A stretch of DNA of 17,606 nt from JACQCF01 sp043742785 (GCA_043742785.1 JAYTXU010000055.1:1-17606), one strand, 5' to 3'; shown: positions 7,378-14,442, numbered from the stretch's first letter. Numbers and translations: made by a program. Notes: generated from the letters alone by a model not told the origin.

Positions 7378-7427
7378 CACAACCTTAACATAATCTTAAC
7401 CTCTTATTAACATATTATAAATAGTAT
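7373..7427 (+). promoter_or_regulatory. Pho-box-like promoter of the second pst operon
   Basis: This is the clearest of the three Pho-type operators. CTTAACA (7373), CTTAACA (7384), CTTAACC (7395) and ATTAACA (7406) lie exactly 11 bp apart. A -10-like TAGTAT (7422-7427) starts 15 bp after the last TTAACA core, the same spacing as at 1425/1440 and 1513/1528. The unit equals the TTAACA direct repeat known for PhoP in Bacillus. The first repeat overlaps the phoU1 stop codon. The predicted transcription start is near 7434, about 33 bases before the pstS2 ATG. Confidence 0.7.
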
Positions 7428-7466
7428 GTTAATACTTTATTACAATCCAAATTAAAGGGAGGGTTT

Positions 7467-8318
7467 ATGCGTACTTTGAAGGCCTTAATGCTTGTTCTTG
7501 TTATGGGGGTATCTTTAAACACTGCATGGGCAGCTGAGAATTCCATTCAAATTAAAGGTTCAGATACCATGGTTAATTTAGGTCAGGCTTGGGCTGAAGA
7601 TTTTATGACGCAGCATAAGGATGCGTTAATTGCTGTTACAGGTGGCGGATCGGGTACCGGTATAGCTTCATTAATTAGCGGTACTTGTGATATTGCTGAA
7701 TCCTCTCGTTCTATGAAAAAAGAAGAAATTGACCAGGCTAAAGCTAAGGGAATTGTTCCTGTAGAATTGAAAGTCGGTTTAGATGGCCTTGCGGTTGTGG
7801 TCAATCCATCAAACTCAGTAGAGAAATTAACGATTGATCAATTAGCAGATATCTTCACAGCTAAGATAAAAAATTGGAAGGAAGTAGGCGGGAAAGATTC
7901 TCCTATTGTGCTTCTTTCACGTGAAGTTAATTCAGGAACCCATGTTTATTTTAAAGAACATGTATTGCGCAAAGGAGATTCTAAATCAACTGTTGAATTT
8001 GATTCAGGTGCTTTGCTTATGTCTTCTTCTCAAGCTATCGCTGATGAGATTGCAGGTAATCCAAACGCCATCGGCTATTATGGAATGGGTTATGTCTCTA
8101 AAGCTCAAAAAGCTCTCGCAGTTGCTAAAGATGCTAAGAGTGAATATTACACTCCAACTCTTGAAAATGTCTTGTCTAATAAGTATTATATTTCCCGTCC
8201 TTTGTTTTTCTATACCAATGGAGAGGCTAAAGGATTAGTTAAGGATTTTGTTGATTTTGTTTTTAGTCCTCAAGGTCAAAAAATTGTCAAAGAGACAGAC
8301 TTTGTTCCTGTCAAATAA
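7467..8318 (+). CDS. pstS: Periplasmic phosphate-binding protein PstS (second copy)
   Basis: A 283-residue precursor with a signal peptide cut near AWAA (residue 23), followed by the shorter PstS fold (PstS_2 type). Ligand-site motifs are visible: IKGSDTMVNL (29-38), TGGGSGTGI (58-66), DIAESSR (75-81) and SREVNSGTHVYF with Arg152, Ser156, Gly157 and Thr158. It differs clearly from the first PstS in length and in the KGSDT start, so the two importers have separate substrate-binding proteins, probably with different affinity. A strong Shine-Dalgarno (AAAGGGAGGG) and its own Pho-box promoter precede it. pstC2 begins two bases after its stop. Confidence 0.94.
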   Translation: MRTLKALMLVLVMGVSLNTAWAAENSIQIKGSDTMVNLGQAWAEDFMTQHKDALIAVTGGGSGTGIASLISGTCDIAESSRSMKKEEIDQAKAKGIVPVELKVGLDGLAVVVNPSNSVEKLTIDQLADIFTAKIKNWKEVGGKDSPIVLLSREVNSGTHVYFKEHVLRKGDSKSTVEFDSGALLMSSSQAIADEIAGNPNAIGYYGMGYVSKAQKALAVAKDAKSEYYTPTLENVLSNKYYISRPLFFYTNGEAKGLVKDFVDFVFSPQGQKIVKETDFVPVK

Positions 8319-8320
8319 TA

Positions 8321-9205
8321 ATGCAAAAAAGTTTTAGCCCAAAGCGTCTTAAGGAATGGGTAATCGAGCGATGCATCTATATTAGCGGCATCGCTTCGAT
8401 TATTTTTGTATGTCTTATTTTCCTCTTTTTGGCTAAGGAAGGTTTTTCTCTTTTAAAGAATGTGTCTATTTTTGATTTTCTTCTTGGCCAAAAATGGTAT
8501 CCCATCTCAACTCCAGCCTTCTTTGGAATTCTCTCCCTCATTGTAGGCTCAATTTATGTGACGATAGGAGCAACGATTATTGCGGTGCCCATAGGTATCG
8601 CTAGTGCTGTCTATATTTCTGAAGTGGCTCCTCTTAGAACTAGAGAAGTTTTAAAATCTGGGATTGAAGTCTTGGCGGCTATTCCCAGCGTAGTATTGGG
8701 TTTTATCGGCATGATGACCTTGGTGCCTTGGGTTAAAACTACGTTTCATCTGCCTACAGGTTTGACTGCTTTTTCTGGAGCTTTGATGCTGGCTTTTATG
8801 GCGATGCCAACGATTGTAAGCGTTGCGGAAGATGCTTTAAATGCTGTTCCTAAACGTTACAAGGAAGCGGCTTTGGCTTTGGGAGCAACGCGTTGGCAGG
8901 CGATATGGAGAGTTATTATTCCTGCCGCTTCTTCGGGGATTGTGGCAGCTGTAATGTTGGGGATTGGTCGTGTCATTGGAGAGACCATGGCGGTTATGAT
9001 GATCACCGGGAATGCTGCTCGAATACCTGATTCAATATTTCAGCCGGTGAGAACTTTAACCGCAACGATTGCAGCAGAAATGGGCGAAACGGTGCGAGGT
9101 TCGGATCATTACTACGCCTTATTTGCCATTGGGATTGTGCTTTTTATTATTACTTTCTTTATCAACTTAATTGCAGATTTTGCTGTTCATCGCAAGGCGA
9201 AATGA
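8321..9205 (+). CDS. pstC: Phosphate ABC transporter permease PstC (second copy)
   Basis: A 294-residue inner-membrane permease with six hydrophobic segments and a basic N-terminal tail. The EAA loop is canonical: RYKEAALALGATRWQAIWRVIIP (179-201), followed by GRVIGETMAVMMITGN. The periplasmic segment GQKWYPISTPAFFGI (56-70) is also typical of PstC. Start and stop overlap or abut the neighbours: it begins two bases after pstS2, and its TGA overlaps the pstA2 ATG (ATGA at 9202-9205), so translation of the whole set is coupled. It lacks the longer loop seen in PstC1. Confidence 0.95.
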   Translation: MQKSFSPKRLKEWVIERCIYISGIASIIFVCLIFLFLAKEGFSLLKNVSIFDFLLGQKWYPISTPAFFGILSLIVGSIYVTIGATIIAVPIGIASAVYISEVAPLRTREVLKSGIEVLAAIPSVVLGFIGMMTLVPWVKTTFHLPTGLTAFSGALMLAFMAMPTIVSVAEDALNAVPKRYKEAALALGATRWQAIWRVIIPAASSGIVAAVMLGIGRVIGETMAVMMITGNAARIPDSIFQPVRTLTATIAAEMGETVRGSDHYYALFAIGIVLFIITFFINLIADFAVHRKAK

Positions 9206-10053
9206 TAAAAAACCCTTATATCAGAGAAAAAATCGCTTTTACACTTTTGTTTCTATCAACAGTGATTGTTGTTTTGCCTGTTATTTGTATTTTGATTTTT
9301 ATTATCTATCAAGGCTGGCATGCTATCTCTTGGGATTTTTTGACTCAAATGCCAAGAAGAGGGATGCGTGAGGGGGGAATTTTCCCTGCCATCGTTGGAA
9401 CCTTGTGTTTGGTTGTAGGAACCTTGATTTTTGCCCTACCACTAGGAGTTCTCTCGGCGATTTATTTATCCGAATATGCGAAAGATAATTTGTTAACACG
9501 GATGGTGAAGTTAGCTATTATTAATCTAGCGGGTGTCCCTTCTGTTGTTTATGGATTATTTGGTTTGGGAATTTTTGTTGTTTTCTTAAAATTTGGTGCT
9601 TCTATTTTGGCTGGTTCTATGACCTTGGCCATCATGGTGTTGCCTATTATTATTACAACCACAAGAGAAGCGTTAGATAGTGTGCCTCAATCGTTTCGTC
9701 AGGTCAGCATTTCTTTAGGTGTTTCTAAATGGGATACCATCCGTCATGTGGTTTTGCCGCATGCCTTGCCTGGGATATTAACAGGGATGATTCTAGCGGT
9801 ATCCAGAGCGGCTGGAGAAACAGCTCCTATTTTATTTACCGTTGCTGCTTTTTATTTACCCAGATTGCCTAAGTCTGTTTTTGATCAGGTTATGGCTTTG
9901 CCGTATCATTTGTATGTTATTTCCACCCAGGTGCCGAATATTAAGATTGAAATACGTTATGGGACGGCTCTGGTGCTTTTGATGATTGTTTTGTCGTTAA
10001 ACTTATTTGCTATTATTGTGCGTGCGCATTTCCGCAAAAAGAGAAAATGGTAA
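9202..10053 (+). CDS. pstA: Phosphate ABC transporter permease PstA (second copy)
   Basis: A 283-residue permease with six hydrophobic segments and the PstA signature RAAGETAPILFTVA (202-215). The ATPase-docking loop reads RQVSISLGVSKWDTIRHVVLP (166-186), in which the usual EAA triplet is QVS, so the docking Glu is missing. PstA1 (REAG) and PstC2 (KEAA) keep that Glu. This matters because the ATPases of this operon are also unusual, and PstC2 and PstA2 might each prefer one of the two. It overlaps pstC2 by four bases and pstB2 by seven. Confidence 0.94.
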   Translation: MIKNPYIREKIAFTLLFLSTVIVVLPVICILIFIIYQGWHAISWDFLTQMPRRGMREGGIFPAIVGTLCLVVGTLIFALPLGVLSAIYLSEYAKDNLLTRMVKLAIINLAGVPSVVYGLFGLGIFVVFLKFGASILAGSMTLAIMVLPIIITTTREALDSVPQSFRQVSISLGVSKWDTIRHVVLPHALPGILTGMILAVSRAAGETAPILFTVAAFYLPRLPKSVFDQVMALPYHLYVISTQVPNIKIEIRYGTALVLLMIVLSLNLFAIIVRAHFRKKRKW

Positions 10054-10805
10054 AAGATATCAAGGTGCAGGCTAAAGATTTAAATGTCCGCTTCGGTTCG
10101 CTGGAGGTTTTAAAATCTATTTCTTTGGATGTTTATGGGAATGAGATTCTAAGCATTATCGGGCCTTCCAACAGCGGTAAAACCACATTCTTGCGATGTT
10201 TAAATCGTTTTAATGATATTCAAGCTAGTTTTTCTCTTAAAGGACTTTTGACGGTCAACGGGCAGGATGTTTATTCTCATATGGATGTTGAGTTGTTGCG
10301 TAAAAAGGTAGGAATGGTCTTTGCACTACCCATTGTTTTACCGATGACCGTATTTGAAAATGTGGCTTATGGTCTTCGTCGTCATGGTATTAAAGATAAG
10401 AAGCAAATTGAAGAAACAGTGGAGAATTCTCTAAAAGCTTCTTATTTGTGGGATGAGGTCAAGGATCGTTTAGGCGAGCAGGGAATGAAGCTTTCTGGGG
10501 GACAACAGCAAAGATTGTGTATAGCAAGAACCCTGGCAGTAGATCCAGAAATTATTCTTTATGATGAGCCCTGTTCAGCCTTGGATCCTATTTCAACAGC
10601 AAAGATTGAAGAAGCGATGGTTCGTTTTAAACACAAATATACTCAAATTTTAGTGACTAACAATACCAAGCAGGCAGCCCGTGTGGGAGACAGAACAGCG
10701 TTCTTCTTAATGGGACAATTAGTTGAGGTGGACGAAACAAAGAAGATTTTTACAGCCCCATCGGATCAACGCACTGATGATTATATTTCAGGGAGATTTG
10801 GTTAA
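10047..10805 (+). CDS. PstB-type ATPase with defective Q-loop and switch His, intact signature (PstB2)
   Basis: A 252-residue PstB homologue, full length and ending in the family TDDYISGRFG. Walker A is variant but usable: GPSNSGKTT (39-47), with Asn-Ser where PstB1 has Gly-Cys. The Q-loop Gln is replaced by Ala93 (VFALPIVLPMT, 91-101). The signature LSGGQQQR (149-156) is perfect, Walker B ILYDEP (170-175) keeps Asp and Glu, and the switch His is replaced by Asn205 (LVTNN). The codons involved (GCA and AAC) lie inside an open frame with no sign of decay, so this is not a pseudogene. Losing both Q and H predicts poor hydrolysis at its own Walker site, while it can donate a good signature to a partner. 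That partner is probably PstB3, encoded next with a TAATG overlap. Confidence 0.92.
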   Translation: MVKDIKVQAKDLNVRFGSLEVLKSISLDVYGNEILSIIGPSNSGKTTFLRCLNRFNDIQASFSLKGLLTVNGQDVYSHMDVELLRKKVGMVFALPIVLPMTVFENVAYGLRRHGIKDKKQIEETVENSLKASYLWDEVKDRLGEQGMKLSGGQQQRLCIARTLAVDPEIILYDEPCSALDPISTAKIEEAMVRFKHKYTQILVTNNTKQAARVGDRTAFFLMGQLVEVDETKKIFTAPSDQRTDDYISGRFG

Positions 10806-11560
10806 TGAATTCAATTATTCAAACTCAATATCTTAGTCTTTATTACGGCACTTTTGAGGCGCTTAAAGATATCAATATTGATATTCGCCAGAAGATGATT
10901 ACCGCTATGATTGGCCCCTCCGGTTGTGGCAAATCAACCCTGTTGCGGGTGTTTAATCGGATGAATGATTTGCTTGAAGATGTTACGGTTAAGGGGAAGG
11001 TTACTATTGATGGTAAAGATATTAATGATCCTGAAACAGATTTAGTTGAATTGCGTAAGAAGGTGGGGATGGTTTTTCAGAGGCCTAATCCTTTTCCATT
11101 ATCGGTAGCAGAAAATGTTCTTTTTAGTGTGAAAATTCACCGCTCTGCCGCTCCCTTAGAATATGGGGAAATTCTTGAGCGCTCATTAAAAGCGGTGGGT
11201 TTATGGGATACTCTTAAAGACAAATTAAAAACATCCGCATTAAGCTTGACCTTGGAGCAGCAGCAGAGATTGTGTATAGCAAGGCTTCTTCCAGTCAAAC
11301 CGGATATTTTATTGATGGATGAACCTTGTTCGGCCTTAGATCCTATTTCTACGGCTCATATTGAGGAATTGATGCATCGCCTAAAGGCCGATTATACCAT
11401 TGTCATTGTGACACATAACTTACAACAAGCGGCAAGAGTGTCCGATTATACTGCTTATTTATATCTAGGAAGTTTGATAGAATATGATTTGACGAAGAAA
11501 ATATTTACGGTTCCAAAAGATCGACGAACTGAAGATTATCTGGCTGGGAAATTCGGTTAA
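10805..11560 (+). CDS. PstB-type ATPase with intact Walker/Q/His but degenerate signature (PstB3)
   Basis: A 251-residue PstB homologue. A-loop Tyr (LYYG, 12-15), Walker A GPSGCGKST (37-45), Gln92 in VFQRPNPFP, Walker B LLMDEP (169-174) and switch His204 (VTHN) are all canonical. The ABC signature is not: where PstB1 and PstB2 have LSGGQQQR, this protein has LTLEQQQR (148-155), replacing both glycines with Leu and Glu. In an ABC dimer each ATP is held between the Walker motifs of one subunit and the signature of the other. A PstB2-PstB3 pair would therefore have one fully canonical site (PstB3 Walker plus PstB2 signature) and one degenerate site. The start overlaps the pstB2 stop (TAATG) and has AGGGAG upstream. 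The helix after the signature is also slightly altered (ARLLPVKPD). Confidence 0.92.
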   Translation: MNSIIQTQYLSLYYGTFEALKDINIDIRQKMITAMIGPSGCGKSTLLRVFNRMNDLLEDVTVKGKVTIDGKDINDPETDLVELRKKVGMVFQRPNPFPLSVAENVLFSVKIHRSAAPLEYGEILERSLKAVGLWDTLKDKLKTSALSLTLEQQQRLCIARLLPVKPDILLMDEPCSALDPISTAHIEELMHRLKADYTIVIVTHNLQQAARVSDYTAYLYLGSLIEYDLTKKIFTVPKDRRTEDYLAGKFG

Positions 11561-11591
11561 AACAATTATTTGTTAATTTTAAGGAGCTATT

Positions 11592-12245
11592 ATGTTCAAA
11601 GATAAAATTATAGAACTTAAACATCAATTAATTCAAGATGCTTCTCTGGTTGAAGAAATGATTGCCAAGAGTATTAAAGGGTTATTGGATGGTAAGGAAG
11701 AAATGCTTCTTGAGGTGGTTAATACCCAAGAACCCAAGGTTAATGCTTATGATCGTGCCATTGATGAGTTATCTGTTCAGTTGATTGCTCAGTATGAGCC
11801 TGTGGCTCGTGATTTGCGTTTAGTCATTATGATGATTAAGATGAATAAGGATCTTGAGCGCATGGCTGATCATGCAGTTAATATCTGTGAAAGCGGGTTA
11901 TTTTTGGTTCAAAATCCCACTTTAAGTCCTCCAGGGGATTTGAAGATTATGGGTGAAAATGCAGTGCGTATGTTTAAGGACAGCATTGATGCCTTTGTTA
12001 ATGAAGATGTTGTATTAGCCCAATCGGTGTGTGATAGGGATAATATTGTGGATGATGCGGGAGACAAAATTCTTAAAGATTTGACTGAAGTGATGCGTAG
12101 CAAGAAGGATTCCATTCCCCGTGCCTTGCAGTTAATGAGAATAGCCCATAATTTGGAGCGTATTGCTGATTTATCCACCAATATAGCTGAAGAAGTCATT
12201 TATATTGTAGAAGGCAGGGATGTGAAGCACAATCCGCATAATTAG
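11592..12245 (+). CDS. phoU: PhoU-family phosphate signalling regulator (second copy)
   Basis: A 217-residue two-repeat PhoU protein with the metal-cluster helices NKDLERMADHAVNI (about 83-96) and HNLERIADLSTNIAEEVIYIVEG (about 184-206). Conserved blocks QEPKVN, EPVARDLRL, VCDRDNIVD and LMRIAHNLERIAD are shared with PhoU1. A good Shine-Dalgarno (AAGGAG) lies seven bases before the ATG, 31 bases after pstB3. It closes the second pst operon, mirroring the place of phoU1 in the first, so each transporter brings its own PhoU. The differences cluster in the first helix and the mid-protein linker (about 101-115), which could set partner choice. Confidence 0.94.
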   Translation: MFKDKIIELKHQLIQDASLVEEMIAKSIKGLLDGKEEMLLEVVNTQEPKVNAYDRAIDELSVQLIAQYEPVARDLRLVIMMIKMNKDLERMADHAVNICESGLFLVQNPTLSPPGDLKIMGENAVRMFKDSIDAFVNEDVVLAQSVCDRDNIVDDAGDKILKDLTEVMRSKKDSIPRALQLMRIAHNLERIADLSTNIAEEVIYIVEGRDVKHNPHN

Positions 12246-12247
12246 TG

Positions 12248-12278
12248 TAAAAGTGGGTTGAAATGCCCACTTTTATCT
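12248..12278 (+). terminator. Terminator of the second pst operon
   Basis: A perfect 10-bp stem (12248-12257 TAAAAGTGGG with 12266-12275 CCCACTTTTA) and an 8-base loop begin three bases after the phoU2 stop. The stem is followed by TCTAATATTATT rather than a pure T run, but the A/T-flanked, GC-tipped stem can act from either strand. Confidence 0.7.
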
Positions 12279-12302
12279 AATATTATTCGTTAAATAATAT
12301 TA
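12278..12302. repeat. AT-only inverted repeat
   Basis: Perfect 10-base arms (12278-12287 TAATATTATT and 12293-12302) with a 5-base spacer. It directly follows the phoU2 terminator and may be part of the same termination region. A further dyad, TAATTATCC (12331-12339) with GGATAATTA (12349-12357), lies 29 bases on. No known binding site is recognised. Confidence 0.5.
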
Positions 12303-12360
12303 AAATACGTATTCTTAATAGAATATTGATTAATTATCCCATTTTATAGGATAATTAGCT

Positions 12361-12670
12361 GCGTAATTGCTCAATAGGTCTATTTTTAGAATGATCTCCT
12401 TTGGAAGAGCTGTTGGGAAGAATGAGTTAATCTAGGGGCTCTTGAAACGACTTCCTTATTATACAGGGGAAATGGGGCTTTTTCTGTCTTCCTTGAGTGT
12501 GGGGTTCAACCCTATCTCTAGCAGTACCAAGCTCTTTATTTTCAGTTGGAACTAATTTTAAGCTTAAATAAAGCGGTCGTTCTAAAGAAAGCAAGCAACT
12601 TTTCGTCTGTTTTAAACACATCTTCTTTAATATCTGTCCCAACCTGCGTACAAAAATAATTCTAAAAACT
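12361..12670. other. Gene-poor stretch with no recognised gene
   Basis: I find no supported gene here. An 85-codon frame on the minus strand (12427-12684) has no homology I recognise and no ribosome-binding site. The sequence is richer in mixed, structured-looking segments than the flanking AT-rich DNA (for example AAGAGCT at 12405 with AGCTCTT at 12530, and GGAAGA at 12416 with TCTTCC at 12488), so an unrecognised small RNA is possible. It matches no tmRNA, 6S, RNase P or SRP pattern that I can identify. Confidence 0.3.
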
Positions 12671-12671
12671 C

Positions 12672-12700
12672 TTGACAGGGACATAAGCTGATGGCAGAAT
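12672..12700 (+). promoter_or_regulatory. Sigma-70-type promoter of the second porin
   Basis: A perfect TTGACA (12672-12677), a 17-base spacer and CAGAAT (12695-12700, four of six -10 bases). Transcription would start near 12707, leaving a leader of about 158 bases before the porin ATG. No Pho-type repeats are found here, so this barrel appears to be controlled differently from the one in the pst operon. Confidence 0.6.
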
Positions 12701-12706
12701 GCAAAC

Positions 12707-12864
12707 AGTTTTGAAACCCTGGTGATTTAAATTTTTGATTTCGAAAGGAGGGATGAGCTAAAAGGAGTCACAAATCACCAATACGGGGTCTATGAAAAGT
12801 TAATTCCTAGGCTATAGACCTAGATATATATAAAACATTAATCCTAAAATATTAGGAGAATTAA
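12707..12864 (+). promoter_or_regulatory. Long structured 5' leader of the second porin mRNA
   Basis: Three dyads are visible. A 9-bp helix joins 12720-12728 (TGGTGATTT) to 12772-12780 and encloses two SD-like purine runs (AAAGGAGGG near 12744, AAAGGAG at 12761) and a two-codon frame, ATGAGCTAA (12753-12761). GGTCTAT (12787-12793) can pair with ATAGACC (12814-12820), which competes with CTAGG/CCTAG (12807-12811 and 12819-12823). TCCTAA (12842-12847) pairs with TTAGGA (12852-12857), covering the AGGAG ribosome-binding site of the porin. This suggests control of translation. No known riboswitch class is recognised. Confidence 0.45.
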
Positions 12865-14274
12865 ATGAAAAACAAAATAGTATTAGCTTTAGCTGTAGCC
12901 TTCCTTATGGCTGCTCCAGCTTTCGCTGCTGTTCAGAATGTGAAAGTCAGCGGAAACATCACAAGTACTTATTTAAATCGTCAAGACTTTAACTTCAGAC
13001 AAGGTGGCGCAGCTGATCTCTGGAGACAAAGTGTATTTTTAACTCAGTCAACTCTTCGCGTGGATGCTGATTTAAGCGACAATGTTTCTACAACTGTCGG
13101 ATTGATCAATGAACGCGCTTGGGGTGGTGAAACAAGCAGTCAAGCTTTCACTTCAAATACCTCAACGGGTGTTCAGCTTTATTTGGCTTACGTAACTTTA
13201 CGTGAGTTCTTGTATTCTCCATTAACTGTTAGTGTTGGTCGTCAAGCATTTGCCTTTGGTAATAGCTTGGTCTTTGATGCGACAGGTACAAATAATAGTG
13301 CTCAAGGTCCTTTAGGGTCGATTGCTCAAGATTTAACCATGAGATCTTCCTTAGATGCTATCAGAGCTACCTTGGATTATAAGCCTTTAACCATCGATTT
13401 ATTCGTGGGGAAGGCTTCTTCAGGTGCTGTTACTGGTCTTGGTATAAAGAAAGATGATTCCGATGTTTATGGTATCAATGCTAACTATCAATTAGGCGAT
13501 GCCATGAATACCGTGGTTGAAGCCTATGTGTTTGGTAGAACAAACGGATCTGGTTCCATTGCGATTTCTGGTGGTACAGCAGGTCAAACTGCTGACAGAG
13601 CTAATAAGCTCTGGGTACCTGGTTTACGTATGAGTACCAATCCTGTTAAAGGATTAAACGTACAAGCTGAAGCTGCTTTGCAACGCGGCAGTGCTGTTAC
13701 TAACGCTGGTGGTGGTAATGAAGTTGTTCAAAAACGTGGTGCTTATACTTATCAAGCAATGGCCAGCTATGCTTTACCTGTGGCTGAACTTGAAAAATAT
13801 AAGCCAGTGGTCAGTGGTTCTTACACCTATCTTTCTGGTGATGGTGATCCCCTTGGATCAAACAGCAGAAAGAATACTGCATGGGATCCGTTCATGGAAA
13901 ATCAAAACGGTGGAACTATCTTCAATTCCATTTTCAATTTGACGAATATGTCAATTGTGAATGCCACCGTTTCCGCTTCTCCTATAGCTGATGTTACAAC
14001 CAGCTTAAGCTGGAATGGTTTATGGTCTGCACAACGTCCAACAACATCCGGTGTATCAATGGTGCAGCCAGATACTGGCAGTACTTCTTTTTCACCTACT
14101 GTTGGATCAAGCAAGCATCTTGGTAGTGAATATGATGCTAACGTAGCTTATCAATATACCGAAGATGTTAAATTCGGTTTAAACTTAGGCTGGTTTGTTC
14201 CAGGTCGTGCATTTATGTCTCAAAACAAACAACCTGCTAAACAAGCCCTTGCTTCAGTTGGAGTTAATTTCTAA
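12865..14274 (+). CDS. Outer-membrane beta-barrel protein (alginate-export-like family)
   Basis: A 469-residue precursor with a signal peptide cut probably after AFA (residue 21), then alternating beta-strand segments to a terminal Phe (ASVGVNF), which marks an outer-membrane barrel. Features such as VSVGRQAFAFG (121-131) and the late WDPFMENQNGGTIF block resemble the Alginate_exp type of outer-membrane proteins widespread in uncultured Gram-negatives. The cargo is unknown, and alginate itself is not implied. Shine-Dalgarno AGGAG lies seven bases before the ATG, within a small hairpin. Its own promoter and a strong terminator make it a single-gene unit. Steady codon use and efficient control signals suggest an abundant protein. 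A generic porin is the main alternative. Confidence 0.8.
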   Translation: MKNKIVLALAVAFLMAAPAFAAVQNVKVSGNITSTYLNRQDFNFRQGGAADLWRQSVFLTQSTLRVDADLSDNVSTTVGLINERAWGGETSSQAFTSNTSTGVQLYLAYVTLREFLYSPLTVSVGRQAFAFGNSLVFDATGTNNSAQGPLGSIAQDLTMRSSLDAIRATLDYKPLTIDLFVGKASSGAVTGLGIKKDDSDVYGINANYQLGDAMNTVVEAYVFGRTNGSGSIAISGGTAGQTADRANKLWVPGLRMSTNPVKGLNVQAEAALQRGSAVTNAGGGNEVVQKRGAYTYQAMASYALPVAELEKYKPVVSGSYTYLSGDGDPLGSNSRKNTAWDPFMENQNGGTIFNSIFNLTNMSIVNATVSASPIADVTTSLSWNGLWSAQRPTTSGVSMVQPDTGSTSFSPTVGSSKHLGSEYDANVAYQYTEDVKFGLNLGWFVPGRAFMSQNKQPAKQALASVGVNF

Positions 14275-14299
14275 TTATTTAGAAAATAACTTGTTTTAC

Positions 14300-14333
14300 A
14301 AAACCCCGCGCTCATATCGAGCGCGGGGTTTTT
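14300..14333 (+). terminator. Strong Rho-independent terminator after the second porin
   Basis: A perfect 14-bp stem (14300-14313 with 14319-14332), very GC-rich in the centre (CCCCGCGCTC), has a 5-base loop and its right arm ends in five T. The A run on the left also lets it serve transcription from the other side. Confidence 0.93.
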
Positions 14334-14371
14334 GTTTACACATCTTGAATTTAGTTTGACAGGATATAAAG

Positions 14372-14406
14372 AAATCAGTTGGCGACAATTTGTCACCAAC
14401 TGATTT
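14372..14406. repeat. Near-perfect palindrome C
   Basis: Arms 14372-14388 (AAATCAGTTGGCGACAA) and 14390-14406 are complementary except for one C-A mismatch, around a single base. The one-base loop and 17-19 base arms resemble palindrome A at 1-39, but the core sequence is different. It sits between the porin terminator and the end of the toxin-antitoxin pair. It may be another REP-like unit or a terminator for the minus-strand genes. Confidence 0.7.
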
Positions 14407-14442
14407 ATGGTTGATTGGTACTAGGCCGGCCAATGCGTATGT

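Noticed and set aside
10047..11560. pstB2 and pstB3 as decaying pseudogenes
   Set aside because: Both frames are intact with normal starts and overlaps, and the changes fall at precise, complementary functional positions while the rest of each domain is conserved.
12490..12528. A tRNA- or tmRNA-like T-arm (GGGGTTCAACC followed later by ACCA)
   Set aside because: The flanking bases do not form a proper 5-bp T stem, no acceptor partner is found, and the tmRNA 5' consensus is absent.
12427..12684. An 85-codon minus-strand open frame in the region before the second porin
   Set aside because: No ribosome-binding site, no recognisable family or domain, and composition unlike the neighbouring genes. 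A chance frame is more likely than a gene.
12753..12761. A two-codon upstream open frame (ATG AGC TAA) in the porin leader as a regulatory uORF
   Set aside because: The purine run ends only about one base before the ATG, too close for normal initiation. It is recorded as part of the leader structure instead.
12701..12864. A known riboswitch (cyclic-di-GMP, TPP, preQ1, cobalamin or fluoride type) in the porin leader
   Set aside because: None of the conserved core motifs of these classes could be matched. Only generic dyads are supported.
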